From positions 248,001 through 312,000 of the forward strand of contig NZ_OBEL01000006.1 in NCBI RefSeq assembly GCF_900215605.1: a stretch of 64,000 nt of DNA, in the 5' to 3' direction. How positions within the stretch are numbered: the stretch's first letter is position 1; every line of letters begins with the position of its first letter. The position numbers and the translations under genes are program-made. Below are positions 44,633 to 55,075 of the stretch, in pieces. The stretch is from Cohaesibacter gelatinilyticus. GTDB lineage: Bacteria; Pseudomonadota; Alphaproteobacteria; Rhizobiales; Cohaesibacteraceae. The notes under the pieces are model-generated. The model made no database searches, was not told where the DNA came from, and saw nothing but the letters and a program-made list of their open reading frames with translations.

Positions 44633-46222
44633 TCAGAGAGCAAATTTCAGAACTTTGGTCTGAACAACACCTTCCAGACCCTCAATCTGTTTTACAATTG
44701 GCTCACTCACATCACCATCAATCTCAAGCAAGGCGATTGCCTCATCGCCAGCTTCTTTACGGCCAAGATTGAAGGTTGCAATATTGAGAGCTTCCTGACC
44801 AAGAACAGTCCCCAGACGACCAATGAAGCCAGGCTTATCATGGTTGGTGATATAAAGCATGGTCTCGCCCAGAGTGGCCTCCATATTGATGCCTTTGATC
44901 TGGATGATCCGTGGTTTGCCATTGGAGAAGACAGTACCCGCAACAGAACGCTCCTGACGTTCGGTCAGGATGGTCAGGCGAATATAATTCTCATAAGCAC
45001 CTTGCTGTTCACGACGGGTTTCTTCCACAACGATACCGCGATCTTTGGCAACAGCTGGCGCTGACACCATATTCACGCTGGACAACAGTGGCTTCAGAAC
45101 ACCGGACAGAACAACAGAAGTCAGCGCACGGGTATTCATGTCAGCAACCTGACCTTCATATTCGATGCGAACACCTTTCAGACCGGTTTCAGTCAGCTGA
45201 CCGGCAAAGGAACCAAGCTGTTCGGCCAGTTTGACGAATGGTGTCAAACGAGGCGCTTCCTCGGCGGTGATGGATGGCATATTGAGCGCGTTGGAAACAG
45301 CACCGTTGACCAGATAGTCAGCCATCTGTTCGGCCACCTGAATGGCCACATTTTCCTGAGCTTCAGAAGTAGAAGCACCAAGATGCGGGGTGCAGACGAT
45401 ATTTGGGCAACCAAACAATACATTCTCTTTGGCAGGCTCTTCAGAGAAGACATCAAATGCAGCTCCGGCAACCTTGCCAGATTTCAATGCTTCAGCCAGA
45501 GCTTCCTCGTCAACCAGACCACCACGCGCACAATTGATGATGCGCACACCGTCTTTCATGGATGCGATCGCTTCGCGAGAAACAACATTGCGTGTCTTAT
45601 CGGTCAGCGGAGTATGCAAGGAAATGAAGTCAGCACGTTTGAAGAGGTCTTCCAGCTCCACTTTCTCAACGCCCAACTCGATGGCACGCTCTGGAGAAAG
45701 GAATGGATCAAACGCAATCACCTTCATTTTCAAGCCAACCGCACGAGTGGCAACAATACCACCAATGTTACCACAACCAATCACACCCAAAGTCTTGTTG
45801 GTGATTTCAACACCCATGAATTTGGATTTTTCCCACTTGCCCTGCTGAGTGGACGCATCAGCCGCCGGGATCTGGCGAGCACAGGCAAACATCATGGCGA
45901 TGGCATGCTCGGCAGTGGTAATGGAGTTACCGAATGGAGTATTCATCACAATGACACCGCGCTGGGTAGCAGCATCAATATCGACATTATCGACACCAAT
46001 ACCGGCACGACCAATCACTTTCAGATTATCTGCGGCGGCAATCACTTTCTCGGTTGCCTTGGTCGCGGAGCGAATAGCCAAACCATCATACTGGCCGATC
46101 ACTTCCAGAAGCTTGTCTTTGTCCTTGCCGAGATCTGGCAGGTAATCAACTTCAACGCCTTTGTCTTTGAAGACCTGAACAGCAGTTGGAGACAGTTTGT
46201 CGGAAATCAGTACCTTAGCCAT
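44633..46222 (-). CDS. serA: D-3-phosphoglycerate dehydrogenase
   Basis: First enzyme of serine synthesis: oxidises 3-phosphoglycerate to 3-phosphohydroxypyruvate with NAD+. The 529 residues form the long type with an extra intervening domain: catalytic and NAD domains (1-310; Rossmann loop LGVIGCGNIGG, then ARGGLVDEEAL and CTPHLGAST with the catalytic His), an intervening domain (about 320-450) and a C-terminal ACT domain (about 455-529) for serine feedback (ITNHDKPGFIGRLG). It follows serC in the same direction by 136 bases, so the pair is one operon supplying phosphoserine. Confidence 0.95.
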   Translation of the reverse strand: MAKVLISDKLSPTAVQVFKDKGVEVDYLPDLGKDKDKLLEVIGQYDGLAIRSATKATEKVIAAADNLKVIGRAGIGVDNVDIDAATQRGVIVMNTPFGNSITTAEHAIAMMFACARQIPAADASTQQGKWEKSKFMGVEITNKTLGVIGCGNIGGIVATRAVGLKMKVIAFDPFLSPERAIELGVEKVELEDLFKRADFISLHTPLTDKTRNVVSREAIASMKDGVRIINCARGGLVDEEALAEALKSGKVAGAAFDVFSEEPAKENVLFGCPNIVCTPHLGASTSEAQENVAIQVAEQMADYLVNGAVSNALNMPSITAEEAPRLTPFVKLAEQLGSFAGQLTETGLKGVRIEYEGQVADMNTRALTSVVLSGVLKPLLSSVNMVSAPAVAKDRGIVVEETRREQQGAYENYIRLTILTERQERSVAGTVFSNGKPRIIQIKGINMEATLGETMLYITNHDKPGFIGRLGTVLGQEALNIATFNLGRKEAGDEAIALLEIDGDVSEPIVKQIEGLEGVVQTKVLKFAL

Positions 46223-46358
46223 GGTTTCATCCTCATGGTGCTGGCAGAAGCGCGATAGCTCAACTCAAGATGCAGCTTCTGCGTCAGGAGGCGTCCTGAT
46301 CATCAGAACGCTCCTCATAATAGAAAATTCGTGAATATTTGCTCGTCTGGAGCGAAGC

Positions 46359-47519
46359 TTAAAGGGAAGCTTTTTCTTGCTCGAACGCCCAGTCCAACCA
46401 AGGGGTCAGCGCTTCCAGATCAGATGCTTCAACTGTTGCACCAGCCCAGATCCGAAGACCGGATGGCGCATCACGATAAGCACCGATGTCAAAGGCAACG
46501 CCCTCTTTATCGAGGCGAGAAACCAAAGCTTTGGCGAAAGCAGCCTGAGCATCGGCATCCAGCGCAGCCACTGTTTCATCAACGATGGTCAGACAGACAG
46601 AGCTGTTGGAGCGAGTGGCTTTGTCCTTGGCAAGGAAATCAACCCAAGGGGTATTCTCAGCCCAAGCTTCCAAAACCGCCAGATTGGCATTGGCACGACC
46701 GATCAAAGCGTCCAGACCACCAATTTCCTTGGCCCAAGCCAGAGCATCCAGATAATCTTCAACGCACAGCATGGAAGGAGTATTGATGGTGGCACCCTCA
46801 AAGATACCATTGATCAGCTTGCCACTTTTGGTCAGGCGAAAAATCTTTGGCAATGGCCAAGCCGGGACATAGCTTTCCAGACGCTCAACGGCGCGTGGAG
46901 ACAGGATCAGCATGCCGTGAGCTGCTTCACCGCCCAGCACTTTCTGCCAGCTGTAAGTGGTCACATCCAGTTTGTCCCACTCAAGTGGTTGAGCGAAAGC
47001 AGCAGACGTCGCATCACAAATGGTCAAACCTTCACGATCTGCCGGGATCCAGTCGCCATTTGGCACACAAACGCCTGAAGTCGTGCCATTCCATGTGAAG
47101 ACCACATCACGAGCGAAATCAACATCGGCGAGATTTGGCAGGGTACCATAATCGGCTTCCATGACGCGAACATCATCAAGCTTGAGCTGTTTGGTGACAT
47201 CCGTCGCCCAGCCTTTGCCGAAGCTCTCCCAAACAAGCATATCAACGCCGCGCGCTCCAAGAAGAGACCACAGAGCCATTTCGACCGCACCAGTATCGGA
47301 CGCAGGAACGATGCCAATCTTGTAGTTTGCTGGGATACCAAGCACTTCGCGGGTCTGCTCAATGGCATCCTTCAGCTTGGTCTTACCAATTTTTGCTCGG
47401 TGAGAACGGCCCAGCGCAGCATCTTTCAGGCTGTCCAAAGACCAGCCTGGACGCTTGGAGCAAGGACCAGAAGAAAAATGGGGATTGTTCGGCCGTGTGG
47501 CCGGTAGTGTAGTGCTCAT
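46359..47519 (-). CDS. serC: Phosphoserine aminotransferase
   Basis: PLP enzyme of 386 residues that transaminates 3-phosphohydroxypyruvate to phosphoserine. PLP-binding Lys193 lies in [15 protein letters not shown], and the N-terminus is [15 protein letters not shown], as in the alphaproteobacterial form. The alanine-glyoxylate-like subfamily start SGPC-x-KRPG is diagnostic. It is the first gene of the serC-serA operon and has a structured leader RNA (47526-47582). Confidence 0.94.
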   Translation of the reverse strand: MSTTLPATRPNNPHFSSGPCSKRPGWSLDSLKDAALGRSHRAKIGKTKLKDAIEQTREVLGIPANYKIGIVPASDTGAVEMALWSLLGARGVDMLVWESFGKGWATDVTKQLKLDDVRVMEADYGTLPNLADVDFARDVVFTWNGTTSGVCVPNGDWIPADREGLTICDATSAAFAQPLEWDKLDVTTYSWQKVLGGEAAHGMLILSPRAVERLESYVPAWPLPKIFRLTKSGKLINGIFEGATINTPSMLCVEDYLDALAWAKEIGGLDALIGRANANLAVLEAWAENTPWVDFLAKDKATRSNSSVCLTIVDETVAALDADAQAAFAKALVSRLDKEGVAFDIGAYRDAPSGLRIWAGATVEASDLEALTPWLDWAFEQEKASL

Positions 47520-47525
47520 AATTAG

Positions 47526-47582
47526 CTACCCTCACAGATAGTTGCCTCTCGTTGGGGAGAGGTGTCCCACGGACGGGGGTAG
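47526..47582 (-). ncRNA. Structured 5' leader of serC (likely serC RNA motif)
   Basis: On the minus strand just before the serC start, GGGTAG/CTACCC forms an outer stem (47577-47582 with 47526-47531) that encloses two hairpins: CCTCTC-N6-GAGAGG (47545-47562) and GTCC-N3-GGAC (47564-47574). Its place and shape fit the serC motif that I recall as a conserved RNA upstream of serC in alphaproteobacteria. It would control serine synthesis. The rest of the 47583-47930 gap has a terminator at 47781. Confidence 0.6.
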
Positions 47583-47780
47583 ACAAAACGCCGGACAGCG
47601 TCAACGACAAATTCATCACATCATCAAATTTTCATCCAATGACCTATGTGAACTCCCTAAATATGTTTCCTGTAAGGGAAATTTAAAATCATAAGAAACT
47701 TTCTCCTCTTTTCGAGGTGCCTATCATTCTCGTCATGTTGATAACTTTTGAGCAGCATGGTGTAATCATATTGATAAAAT

Positions 47781-47817
47781 CGAAAAAGGCGACCATCCAG
47801 AGATGATCGCCTTTTCG
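47781..47817. terminator. Terminator downstream of the outer-membrane protein gene
   Basis: CGAAAAAGGCGA pairs with TCGCCTTTTCG (one-base bulge), loop about 14 bases. It lies 113 bases past the stop of the beta-barrel gene on the minus strand. Confidence 0.75.
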
Positions 47818-47930
47818 AGAGGATTTGGCATCCTGACTTTCCCACCAGGAGCCAAAGTCAGCTCCTGGAACCGTGCATTTGATCTGCCCAAGAGCGACGT
47901 CGCACCTGCTCCAGGGAAAACAACAAACCC

Positions 47931-48686
47931 TTAGTCCAGATCGTAGCGCAGACCTACACGGAATTCATGCGCATAAATATCTTCAATCTTCACAGGGTTC
48001 TGGGCATTGGTACCATTTGTAAATGTAGTACCAGTCTTGGCTTCACCCATGGACAGGAAGCGATAATTGGCATCGAATTTCCAACCTTCTTCAATGTCAA
48101 CCACGGCACCAGCCATCAGATTCCATGCAAAATTGGTATTGTCACCATCAGAGAATGGCACACCGTTACTGGTCGCATAACCACCAAGGGTCAAATGAGT
48201 CAGACCGATACCGGCACCAACATATGGTGTTACGGAATTCCAGGTACCGAAGTCATAGTAACCGTTCAGCATCAAGGTCCATGCACTGAATTTGGCGGAC
48301 TCATTGGAATAACCACCAGAACAGCCACCACAGCCACCCACCATGCCCTTGAACTTGGCTTCATGGCGATAGTCAACCGTAACATCAGCACGTAGATGTT
48401 CGTTGAAGTAATAGCCGAAACCACCACCAATCAACCAACCATTGTCAATCTCTTCCTTAATGAATGCACGATGGCCGTTGGTAGGATCCTGCCACGAAGC
48501 ATCCGGATTGCTGTAAGCTGCATAGCCAATATCGCCACGCAGATACCAACTGGAACCAATCTCGACCAAAGTCTCTGGCTCATATTCAATGACCGGGGGA
48601 GTTGGCAAATCCGCTGCCATAGCAACGCCAGCGGACATAGCGGCCCCGAACACACTCAAAAACAGATTTCTTTTGAGGCTGCTCAT
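47931..48686 (-). CDS. Outer-membrane beta-barrel protein (OmpA/Omp25-like porin family)
   Basis: 251 residues from the ATG at 48686. A signal peptide (SSLKRNLFLSVFGAAMSAGV, cleavage near AMAA-D) is followed by a proline-rich opener (LPTPPVIEYEPE) and alternating polar/hydrophobic strands, ending in an outer-membrane insertion signal (EFRVGLRYDL, penultimate Leu-Asp). It resembles the Omp25/31-like surface proteins of Hyphomicrobiales. A glycine-cysteine-rich surface loop (GGCGGCSGG) is unusual for such barrels. No operon partners. An earlier start at 48740 is unlikely, because it would precede the signal peptide by 18 polar residues. Confidence 0.82.
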   Translation of the reverse strand: MSSLKRNLFLSVFGAAMSAGVAMAADLPTPPVIEYEPETLVEIGSSWYLRGDIGYAAYSNPDASWQDPTNGHRAFIKEEIDNGWLIGGGFGYYFNEHLRADVTVDYRHEAKFKGMVGGCGGCSGGYSNESAKFSAWTLMLNGYYDFGTWNSVTPYVGAGIGLTHLTLGGYATSNGVPFSDGDNTNFAWNLMAGAVVDIEEGWKFDANYRFLSMGEAKTGTTFTNGTNAQNPVKIEDIYAHEFRVGLRYDLD

Positions 48687-48967
48687 CTCATTTTCCTCTC
48701 GATACAAATGTCTGAACAAGCATTTGAGATATTTACTCAAGAGAAAAGATCGCAGAATTTCCTTAATACTCGATTAACTACAACAATTAAGGTTAACAAC
48801 ACCAAATACACAAGTCATGATAAGAATTAGAATATATATTCATGCAAATTGCAAAATTTTATCTTAACAAATCCTTACCAGCCGCATTATTCGGTAAGTT
48901 TGCACTCTCCAGTTTAATCCTCTAGGCTCCCCGCACAGCTTATGCTCCCCTCCTACAAGGCCCTTCA

Positions 48968-49930
48968 ATGCCCATAATTACCGCGCGTCACTGGCTCCTT
49001 CTGCTCTTTTTGATTCTTTCCTGGAGTTCGGCCATCATTTTGACCCGCGTCGCAGTTCTGGAGATCCCTCCCTTATGGGTGACAGCCGGGCGACTGACCG
49101 GAGGCGCGATCATTCTCATCATCTATCGATTGGTTTTTTACAAAAAACCCTGGAGCCTTGGCTGGCATCACACTTTGTGGCTGATTTTACTGGGATTGCT
49201 CAGCTCTGCCGCCCCTTTCCTATTGATCGCTTGGGGAACCCAATTCACCACCTCATCAGTTGCCGGAATTTTGATGGGAACCGTTCCACTGATTGTTCTG
49301 GGGTTGGCTCACCTGCTATTGCCAGATGAAAAGATGACCCGTATCAAACTTGGCGGCTTCACCTTGGGTTTCATCGGGGTCATCCTCGTCATCAACCCTT
49401 GGCGAACCACAGAAACATCTTCCAGCAACTCTGCAACAGACACCATGGAGCTCATAGGCCAGCTGGCAATTTTCCTTGCAGCCTTCTGCTATGCGGCCAG
49501 TGGAGTACTAACACGCCGTATGCCACAGGCAGATAATATCGATAAAGCAACAGTAGTCGTACTGATCGCCGCGCTCATGTTGCTCATTGCATGCTGGATC
49601 TTCAATCCTGAAATATCAATTGAAACCACGCCTCTTCATAGCTGGTTGATTCTGGCTTACCTGGGTCTGGTGCCAACAGCCATTGCCTCTATCGTTCTAT
49701 TCATCTTGCTTCAGGAAACTTCAGCCAGTTTCGTGACCACCAGCAACTATATTATTCCGGCTCTTACCACGTTGGGCGGCATTCTGTTTTTGGGAGAAAG
49801 CCTGAACAACCTCGCATGGATAGGCTTCATCATCATTCTGACAGGCCTGATCTTGAGCAATAGAAAAGGCGCCCGACAATCGCCCGACGCCTCATCCACA
49901 AATCACTATGCTTCCAACCAGCAACGCTAA
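48968..49930 (+). CDS. EamA-domain DMT-superfamily transporter
   Basis: Inner-membrane transporter of 320 residues with about ten hydrophobic segments in two EamA repeats. The N-terminal repeat has LILSWSSAIILTRVAVLEIP, and the C-terminal repeat ends GESLNNLAWIGFIIILTGL, followed by a polar tail. It likely exports or imports a small metabolite. The stop codon is 8 bases from the convergent glmM stop, with no terminator visible between. AAGGCCC before the ATG is a weak ribosome-binding site. Confidence 0.86.
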   Translation: MPIITARHWLLLLFLILSWSSAIILTRVAVLEIPPLWVTAGRLTGGAIILIIYRLVFYKKPWSLGWHHTLWLILLGLLSSAAPFLLIAWGTQFTTSSVAGILMGTVPLIVLGLAHLLLPDEKMTRIKLGGFTLGFIGVILVINPWRTTETSSSNSATDTMELIGQLAIFLAAFCYAASGVLTRRMPQADNIDKATVVVLIAALMLLIACWIFNPEISIETTPLHSWLILAYLGLVPTAIASIVLFILLQETSASFVTTSNYIIPALTTLGGILFLGESLNNLAWIGFIIILTGLILSNRKGARQSPDASSTNHYASNQQR

Positions 49931-49938
49931 TTCAAATA

Positions 49939-51285
49939 TCAGCCCTGGCTGACCTTCCGTACCTCATCGCAAATGTCATCGACAACCAGCTCAACCAGGT
50001 CATGATCATCGCCTTCCGCCATAACGCGGATCAAAGGTTCGGTCCCTGATGGACGGATCACAAGACGGCCTGAATTACCAAGACGCTCCTCACCCGAGAC
50101 AATAGCAGCTTTCACATTGTCCATTTCAAGCGGTGCACCGCTGCTATAACGCACATTCTTCAAAAGCTGAGGCACAGGTTCAAAGCGATTGCAAACCTCG
50201 CTCACAGGCTTGTTCATCTTCTTGACCACAGCAAGAATTTGCAAAGCAGCAATCAAACCATCTCCCGTGGTAGAATAATCAGAGAGAACCAAATGGCCTG
50301 ACTGTTCACCTCCCACATTGAAACCATGCTGACGCATATGTTCCACAACATACCGATCACCAACCTTGGTACGCGCAAGATCCAGCCCCAAACCGCCCAA
50401 AAAGCGCTCAAGACCAAGATTGGACATGACAGTCGCGACAATACCGTTACCGGACAAGCGATTTTCCTTGGCCCAGCTCTCCGCAACCACAGCCATAAGC
50501 TGATCACCATCAACCCGATGGCCGGTTTCATCGACAATGATCACCCGGTCCGCATCACCATCCAACGCGATGCCGATATCCGCACGCACTTCCCTGACCT
50601 TGTCGATCAAGACATCAACATGGGTAGACCCACATTTGTCATTGATATTGAAGCCGTTCGGATCAACTCCAATGCTCACGACCTCGGCACCCAACTCCCA
50701 TAGAGCATCCGGCGCGACACGATAGGCAGCGCCATGAGCACAATCAACGACAACCCGTAGACCATCCAGAGACATGGCACGTGGCAGAGTGCGTTTGGCA
50801 AATTCAATATAACGATCGTAGACACTTTCAATACGTTTGGTCCGCCCCAATTGCTCGGGCTTTACCAACTGGCTGGACATGTCCTGATCCAGCATAGCTT
50901 CGATCTTGGCTTCCAGCTCGTCATTAAGTTTGTATCCATCCGGACCAAACAGCTTGATGCCATTGTCATTGAATGGATTATGGGAGGCGGAAATCATCAC
51001 ACCGAGATCTGCACGCAACGAACGTGTCAGCATGGCAACGCCAGGTGTTGGCACTGGTCCCAACAAAAACACATCCATACCCATCGAGGTAAAACCTGCC
51101 GTGAGGGCTGGTTCAAGCATGTAACCGGACAGACGTGTATCCTTGCCGATCACGACCCGGTGACGATGATCTCCCCGCCGAAACAGCTTGCCAGTTGCCA
51201 TACCAACCTTCATGGCAATCTCGGCTGTCATAGGATAGGAGTTTGCGCATCCCCGAATGCCATCAGTCCCAAAATACTTACCCAT
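49939..51285 (-). CDS. glmM: Phosphoglucosamine mutase
   Basis: Converts glucosamine-6-phosphate to glucosamine-1-phosphate for peptidoglycan and lipopolysaccharide. From the ATG at 51285 it is 448 residues. [11 protein letters not shown] opens the protein, the phosphoserine Ser101 lies in [13 protein letters not shown], the magnesium site is ALDGDADR, and GEQSGH and [12 protein letters not shown] are the substrate loops. It ends an operon-like row with ftsH upstream (280-base gap with a terminator), the usual ftsH-glmM order. Confidence 0.95.
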   Translation of the reverse strand: MGKYFGTDGIRGCANSYPMTAEIAMKVGMATGKLFRRGDHRHRVVIGKDTRLSGYMLEPALTAGFTSMGMDVFLLGPVPTPGVAMLTRSLRADLGVMISASHNPFNDNGIKLFGPDGYKLNDELEAKIEAMLDQDMSSQLVKPEQLGRTKRIESVYDRYIEFAKRTLPRAMSLDGLRVVVDCAHGAAYRVAPDALWELGAEVVSIGVDPNGFNINDKCGSTHVDVLIDKVREVRADIGIALDGDADRVIIVDETGHRVDGDQLMAVVAESWAKENRLSGNGIVATVMSNLGLERFLGGLGLDLARTKVGDRYVVEHMRQHGFNVGGEQSGHLVLSDYSTTGDGLIAALQILAVVKKMNKPVSEVCNRFEPVPQLLKNVRYSSGAPLEMDNVKAAIVSGEERLGNSGRLVIRPSGTEPLIRVMAEGDDHDLVELVVDDICDEVRKVSQG

Positions 51286-51493
51286 CGTCCGTTCCGACCT
51301 TTCCATTCATTCTTCACATAGCGATCAGATCAAATCTGGCTTGGCCTCTTCTAACTCATCTTTCTTGCCAGAGTGAGAAGATCCAGCTGCTTTACAATCA
51401 ATCTTTGTGTTCAAATGTAACAAGCAAGATTAAAAACCGCTAAACAGAAGCATATAAAATCGGTTTTTGCCAAAATCAGACGCTCGGAAACAG

Positions 51494-51524
51494 CAAAGGG
51501 CGCTCTCTGTCAAGAGCGCCCTTG
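51494..51524. terminator. Terminator between ftsH and glmM
   Basis: AAGGGCGCTCT pairs with AGAGCGCCCTT around a 6-base loop, 40 bases past the ftsH stop codon. It would weaken readthrough into glmM. Confidence 0.8.
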
Positions 51525-51562
51525 CGTTAATCTTACCTTGAAAACCTGAGGAATATCTCAGA

Positions 51563-53494
51563 TCAAGACGATGGCTGAGGCTCCATGCCATCATCACTTT
51601 CATCGCCCTTGTCGCTGCCTTTCTTGACAGCACCAGCAGATGGGACAGCAGATCCTTTTGGTGTGGTCGGCTCATCATCATCTTCACGAACTGGCGGTTT
51701 GCCATCAATCAGATCACGAATTTCCTGACCGGACAGGGTCTCATATTCCAAAAGACCTTCGGCAATGATGATCAGCTCGTCCTTGTGATCCGTCAGGATT
51801 TTCTGAGCGGTTTCCAGACCAGTCTCAACAAAACGTTTGGTTTCGCTATCAACCAGCTTTTGCGTATCATCGGAGACATGCTGCTGACGGGCAACAGAAT
51901 GTCCGAGGAAGACTTCCTGTTCGTTTTCTGAGTAGAGCAATGGCCCCAGTTCATCAGACATACCAAATTGCGTGGCCATGGCATGGGCCAGACGGGTTGC
52001 CATCTGAATGTCACCAGTCGCCCCTGATGTCACCTTGTCATAACCAAAGATCATCTCTTCAGCGACACGACCACCCATAGCCACAGCCAGATCAGCGTTG
52101 CATTTGGCGCGAGTCAGCGAGACCTGATCCTTTTCAGGAAGACGCATCACCATGCCAAGAGCACGGCCACGAGGAATGATGGTAGCCTTGTGAATGGGAT
52201 CCGAGGCAGGCATATGCAGTGCAACCAAGGCATGGCCGGCTTCGTGATATGCGGTCAGCTTCTTCTCCTCGTCGCTCATGACAAGCGTCCGACGCTCAGC
52301 ACCCATCATGACCTTATCCTTGGCATCCTCGAATTCCTGCATGGAGACAAGACGACGATCCCGGCGAGCCGCCAAAAGCGCAGCTTCATTGACAAGGTTC
52401 ATCAAGTCTGCACCCGAGAAACCAGGCGTACCACGGGCAAGCGTCTTCAGATCCACATCCGGAGCCAGAGGCACATTGCGCACATGAACCTTGAGGATCT
52501 TCTCTCGGCCGGTGATATCAGGATTGGGTACAACGATCTGACGATCGAAACGACCCGGACGCATGAGAGCCGGGTCCAAAACGTCAGGACGGTTGGTCGC
52601 AGCAACAAGGATCACGCCCTCATTGGCTTCAAAGCCATCCATCTCAACCAGCAACTGGTTCAGAGTCTGCTCACGCTCATCGTTACCACCACCAAGGCCA
52701 GCGCCGCGATGGCGACCAACAGCATCAATCTCATCGATGAAGATGATACATGGAGCATTCTTCTTTGCTTGCTCGAACATATCCCGCACGCGAGAGGCAC
52801 CAACACCGACAAACATCTCCACGAAGTCGGAACCGGAAATGGAGAAGAAAGGCACATTGGCTTCACCAGCAACGGCACGACCAAGCAAGGTTTTACCAGT
52901 GCCCGGAGGGCCCACCAGAAGAACACCGCGTGGGATACGGCCACCAAGACGTTGGAATTTCTGCGGATCACGCAAGAATTCAACAATCTCTTCCAAATCT
53001 TCCTTGGCTTCATCCACGCCAGCCACGTCATCAAAGACAACACGGCCATGAGCTTCGGTCAATAACTTGGCCTTCGATTTACCAAACCCCATTGCCTTGC
53101 CACCGCCCTGCATCTGGCGCATGAAGAATATCCATACAGCCAAAATCAGGATCATCGGGAACCAGGAAATCAGGGCACCAAGCAAAGAGAAGCTTTCGGT
53201 CTCCGGCTTGGCGGTGATGGCAACACCATTCTTGGTCAACAGCGGAATAAGCGTGGTGTCATTTTCTGGCAGAAAGGTCTGGAAAGAGCCACCATCTGAC
53301 AAATGACCAGTAACCTGTTGACCTGTTATGGTGACGTCCTTGATCCGCCCCTGCTCCACATCACTTACAAATTGAGAGAAGGGGATTTCCAGACTATTGG
53401 TGCGCTGGGATGGATTCTGGAACAATTGGAATAATGCAATAAGCAGCAGTCCAATAATCACCCACAATGCCAAGCTGCGGAAATTCGCGTTCAT
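51563..53494 (-). CDS. ftsH: ATP-dependent zinc metalloprotease FtsH
   Basis: Membrane-anchored AAA+ protease of 643 residues, acting on the cytoplasmic side of the inner membrane. Two N-terminal helices (about 7-23 and 106-125) flank a small periplasmic domain. The AAA+ core has Walker A GPPGTGKT (195-202) and Walker [12 protein letters not shown]. The zinc site His417-Glu418-xx-His421 (HEAGH) is intact. The C-terminal tail is rich in Pro/Ser/Asp (residues 600-643). It removes misfolded membrane proteins and, in other proteobacteria, RpoH and LpxC. tilS lies upstream. Confidence 0.95.
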   Translation of the reverse strand: MNANFRSLALWVIIGLLLIALFQLFQNPSQRTNSLEIPFSQFVSDVEQGRIKDVTITGQQVTGHLSDGGSFQTFLPENDTTLIPLLTKNGVAITAKPETESFSLLGALISWFPMILILAVWIFFMRQMQGGGKAMGFGKSKAKLLTEAHGRVVFDDVAGVDEAKEDLEEIVEFLRDPQKFQRLGGRIPRGVLLVGPPGTGKTLLGRAVAGEANVPFFSISGSDFVEMFVGVGASRVRDMFEQAKKNAPCIIFIDEIDAVGRHRGAGLGGGNDEREQTLNQLLVEMDGFEANEGVILVAATNRPDVLDPALMRPGRFDRQIVVPNPDITGREKILKVHVRNVPLAPDVDLKTLARGTPGFSGADLMNLVNEAALLAARRDRRLVSMQEFEDAKDKVMMGAERRTLVMSDEEKKLTAYHEAGHALVALHMPASDPIHKATIIPRGRALGMVMRLPEKDQVSLTRAKCNADLAVAMGGRVAEEMIFGYDKVTSGATGDIQMATRLAHAMATQFGMSDELGPLLYSENEQEVFLGHSVARQQHVSDDTQKLVDSETKRFVETGLETAQKILTDHKDELIIIAEGLLEYETLSGQEIRDLIDGKPPVREDDDEPTTPKGSAVPSAGAVKKGSDKGDESDDGMEPQPSS

Positions 53495-53664
53495 ATGTTT
53501 TCCCTTGGTTCCTTTTGGGAAGTATCAGCAGCCCGTCTGTCGCCTGTGCCAAGCAATTGACGAGCCGATCCTTACATTTCATTTGAATTTAGGCATCGAA
53601 CACGCCCTTGCCAAGGCATAGAGGCGGCTTTGTTCCCTAAATAATGCGAAATGGTTTACCCACT

Positions 53665-55050
53665 TCACCCATTTTTCGTAAATCTCGTGTTTTTTTCAGA
53701 AAATTCAAGAGGACATCCCGTCGCCTTTGCTATTTCTGGTAAATCCATCACAAATTTCAGCCGATTTTCTTGCCATGCGCTAGGCAAAGCATCAATCACT
53801 CCCGCAGGCAAGGCCTCCATCGCAACCAGTGATTCCTGTTTCAACAGACCGGTCTGCAGCAGTTTTTGTCTGCCACGCTCACCCAAAGGCGACAATGTAA
53901 GAGCCCCAATATTCCGATCATCAGGGTAATGGACATTCCATAGCCCCTGCCAATCAAAATCTTCACCCACCGATAGCTTTGCAAGGATAGGCTTTCGCCC
54001 TGGCTCACGATAAACCCATAGTCGCTGTCCGGAAATCGCAAAGCAACAAGCTCCCAGCGTCTTTTTGCGAACTCTTCTTTCAGCATCATCCCATAGAACA
54101 AGATCTTGATCCAAAGAGATCAGACTTTGCTCCCCGCAAGGATATCCCGGACCGGCAACCTGAAAAAGTGCCTCTTGCAACAGACGCAAGCGAAATTCCT
54201 CGGCCAACAGGCAATAATCTATCATATTGCAAACCAAAGCCCTACCAACCACAGGCGTCATAAGAGCGGAAAATTTCTCAAATGTTACAGAATTTAGCGC
54301 CTCTTCCGCTCGCAGAAGGCGTTCCGACGTTCTTGAGAAATGTGATGCATCTGCTCCAAAGCGTTTAAGAACGGGCATCAGGGTCTTGCGTACATTCACC
54401 CTGAGATACCTGATACTCTCATTGGAGGGATCTTCACACCAATTCAAATCAAACCGTTGTAAAATGTTCTGCAATTCCTGCTTGGAATGCTTGAGCAAAG
54501 GCCGTGCCAGGATCAAGCCATTCAGAACACGAGCAGGGCGCATGGCACTCAAACCACGCACAGACGATCCACGCAAAAGCCGCATGAGGAAAGTTTCAGC
54601 CTGATCATCCATATGATGGGCCGTCACAATCGTCTTTACACCCAACGATTGGGCATGGTCGGCCAGCAAGGAATAGCGGGCTTCTCGCGCCTTGCCTTGC
54701 AAGTTGGAAGAAGATTTATCGCCCTGCCAGTTCAAGATCGCATGAGGCAGAGCAAGGCATTGGGCAAGTTCACCCACATACTCGGCCTCTGCATGTGCTT
54801 CTTCGCGCAAACCATGATCGACTGTCGCCAGATATATCGGAATTTGATGTCCCAACCGTGATCGCCAAGCATAACACAGCATAACAAGCGCAAGAGAATC
54901 AGGTCCACCGGAAACCGCCAGCAACATTCCATCTTGCTTTGAGGGGATTTCATCAAAAAGGGACGAAAGAACAGAGCCAGAGAAGGGACCTTCCGGCAAA
55001 TAGAGTGCATCATCAGTGATGCGCTCTTTCAGATCATCGGGCCATGGCAT
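53665..55050 (-). CDS. tilS: tRNA(Ile)-lysidine synthetase
   Basis: Modifies the wobble cytidine of tRNA-Ile(CAU) to lysidine so that it reads AUA. From the ATG at 55050 the protein is 461 residues, with the PP-loop ATP motif SGGPDS at 47-52 and VTAHHMDDQAETFLMRLLRG further on. Longer frames back to 55182 lie inside cpoB and have no family sequence. It starts 26 bases after the cpoB stop and is followed by ftsH, the conserved order. Confidence 0.92.
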   Translation of the reverse strand: MPWPDDLKERITDDALYLPEGPFSGSVLSSLFDEIPSKQDGMLLAVSGGPDSLALVMLCYAWRSRLGHQIPIYLATVDHGLREEAHAEAEYVGELAQCLALPHAILNWQGDKSSSNLQGKAREARYSLLADHAQSLGVKTIVTAHHMDDQAETFLMRLLRGSSVRGLSAMRPARVLNGLILARPLLKHSKQELQNILQRFDLNWCEDPSNESIRYLRVNVRKTLMPVLKRFGADASHFSRTSERLLRAEEALNSVTFEKFSALMTPVVGRALVCNMIDYCLLAEEFRLRLLQEALFQVAGPGYPCGEQSLISLDQDLVLWDDAERRVRKKTLGACCFAISGQRLWVYREPGRKPILAKLSVGEDFDWQGLWNVHYPDDRNIGALTLSPLGERGRQKLLQTGLLKQESLVAMEALPAGVIDALPSAWQENRLKFVMDLPEIAKATGCPLEFSEKNTRFTKNG

Positions 55051-55075
55051 GGAAACGGATGAACGCCCAGATGTT

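Noticed and set aside
45383-46258. 291-residue open frame opposite serA
   Set aside because: Antisense shadow; serA is certain from motifs along its whole length.
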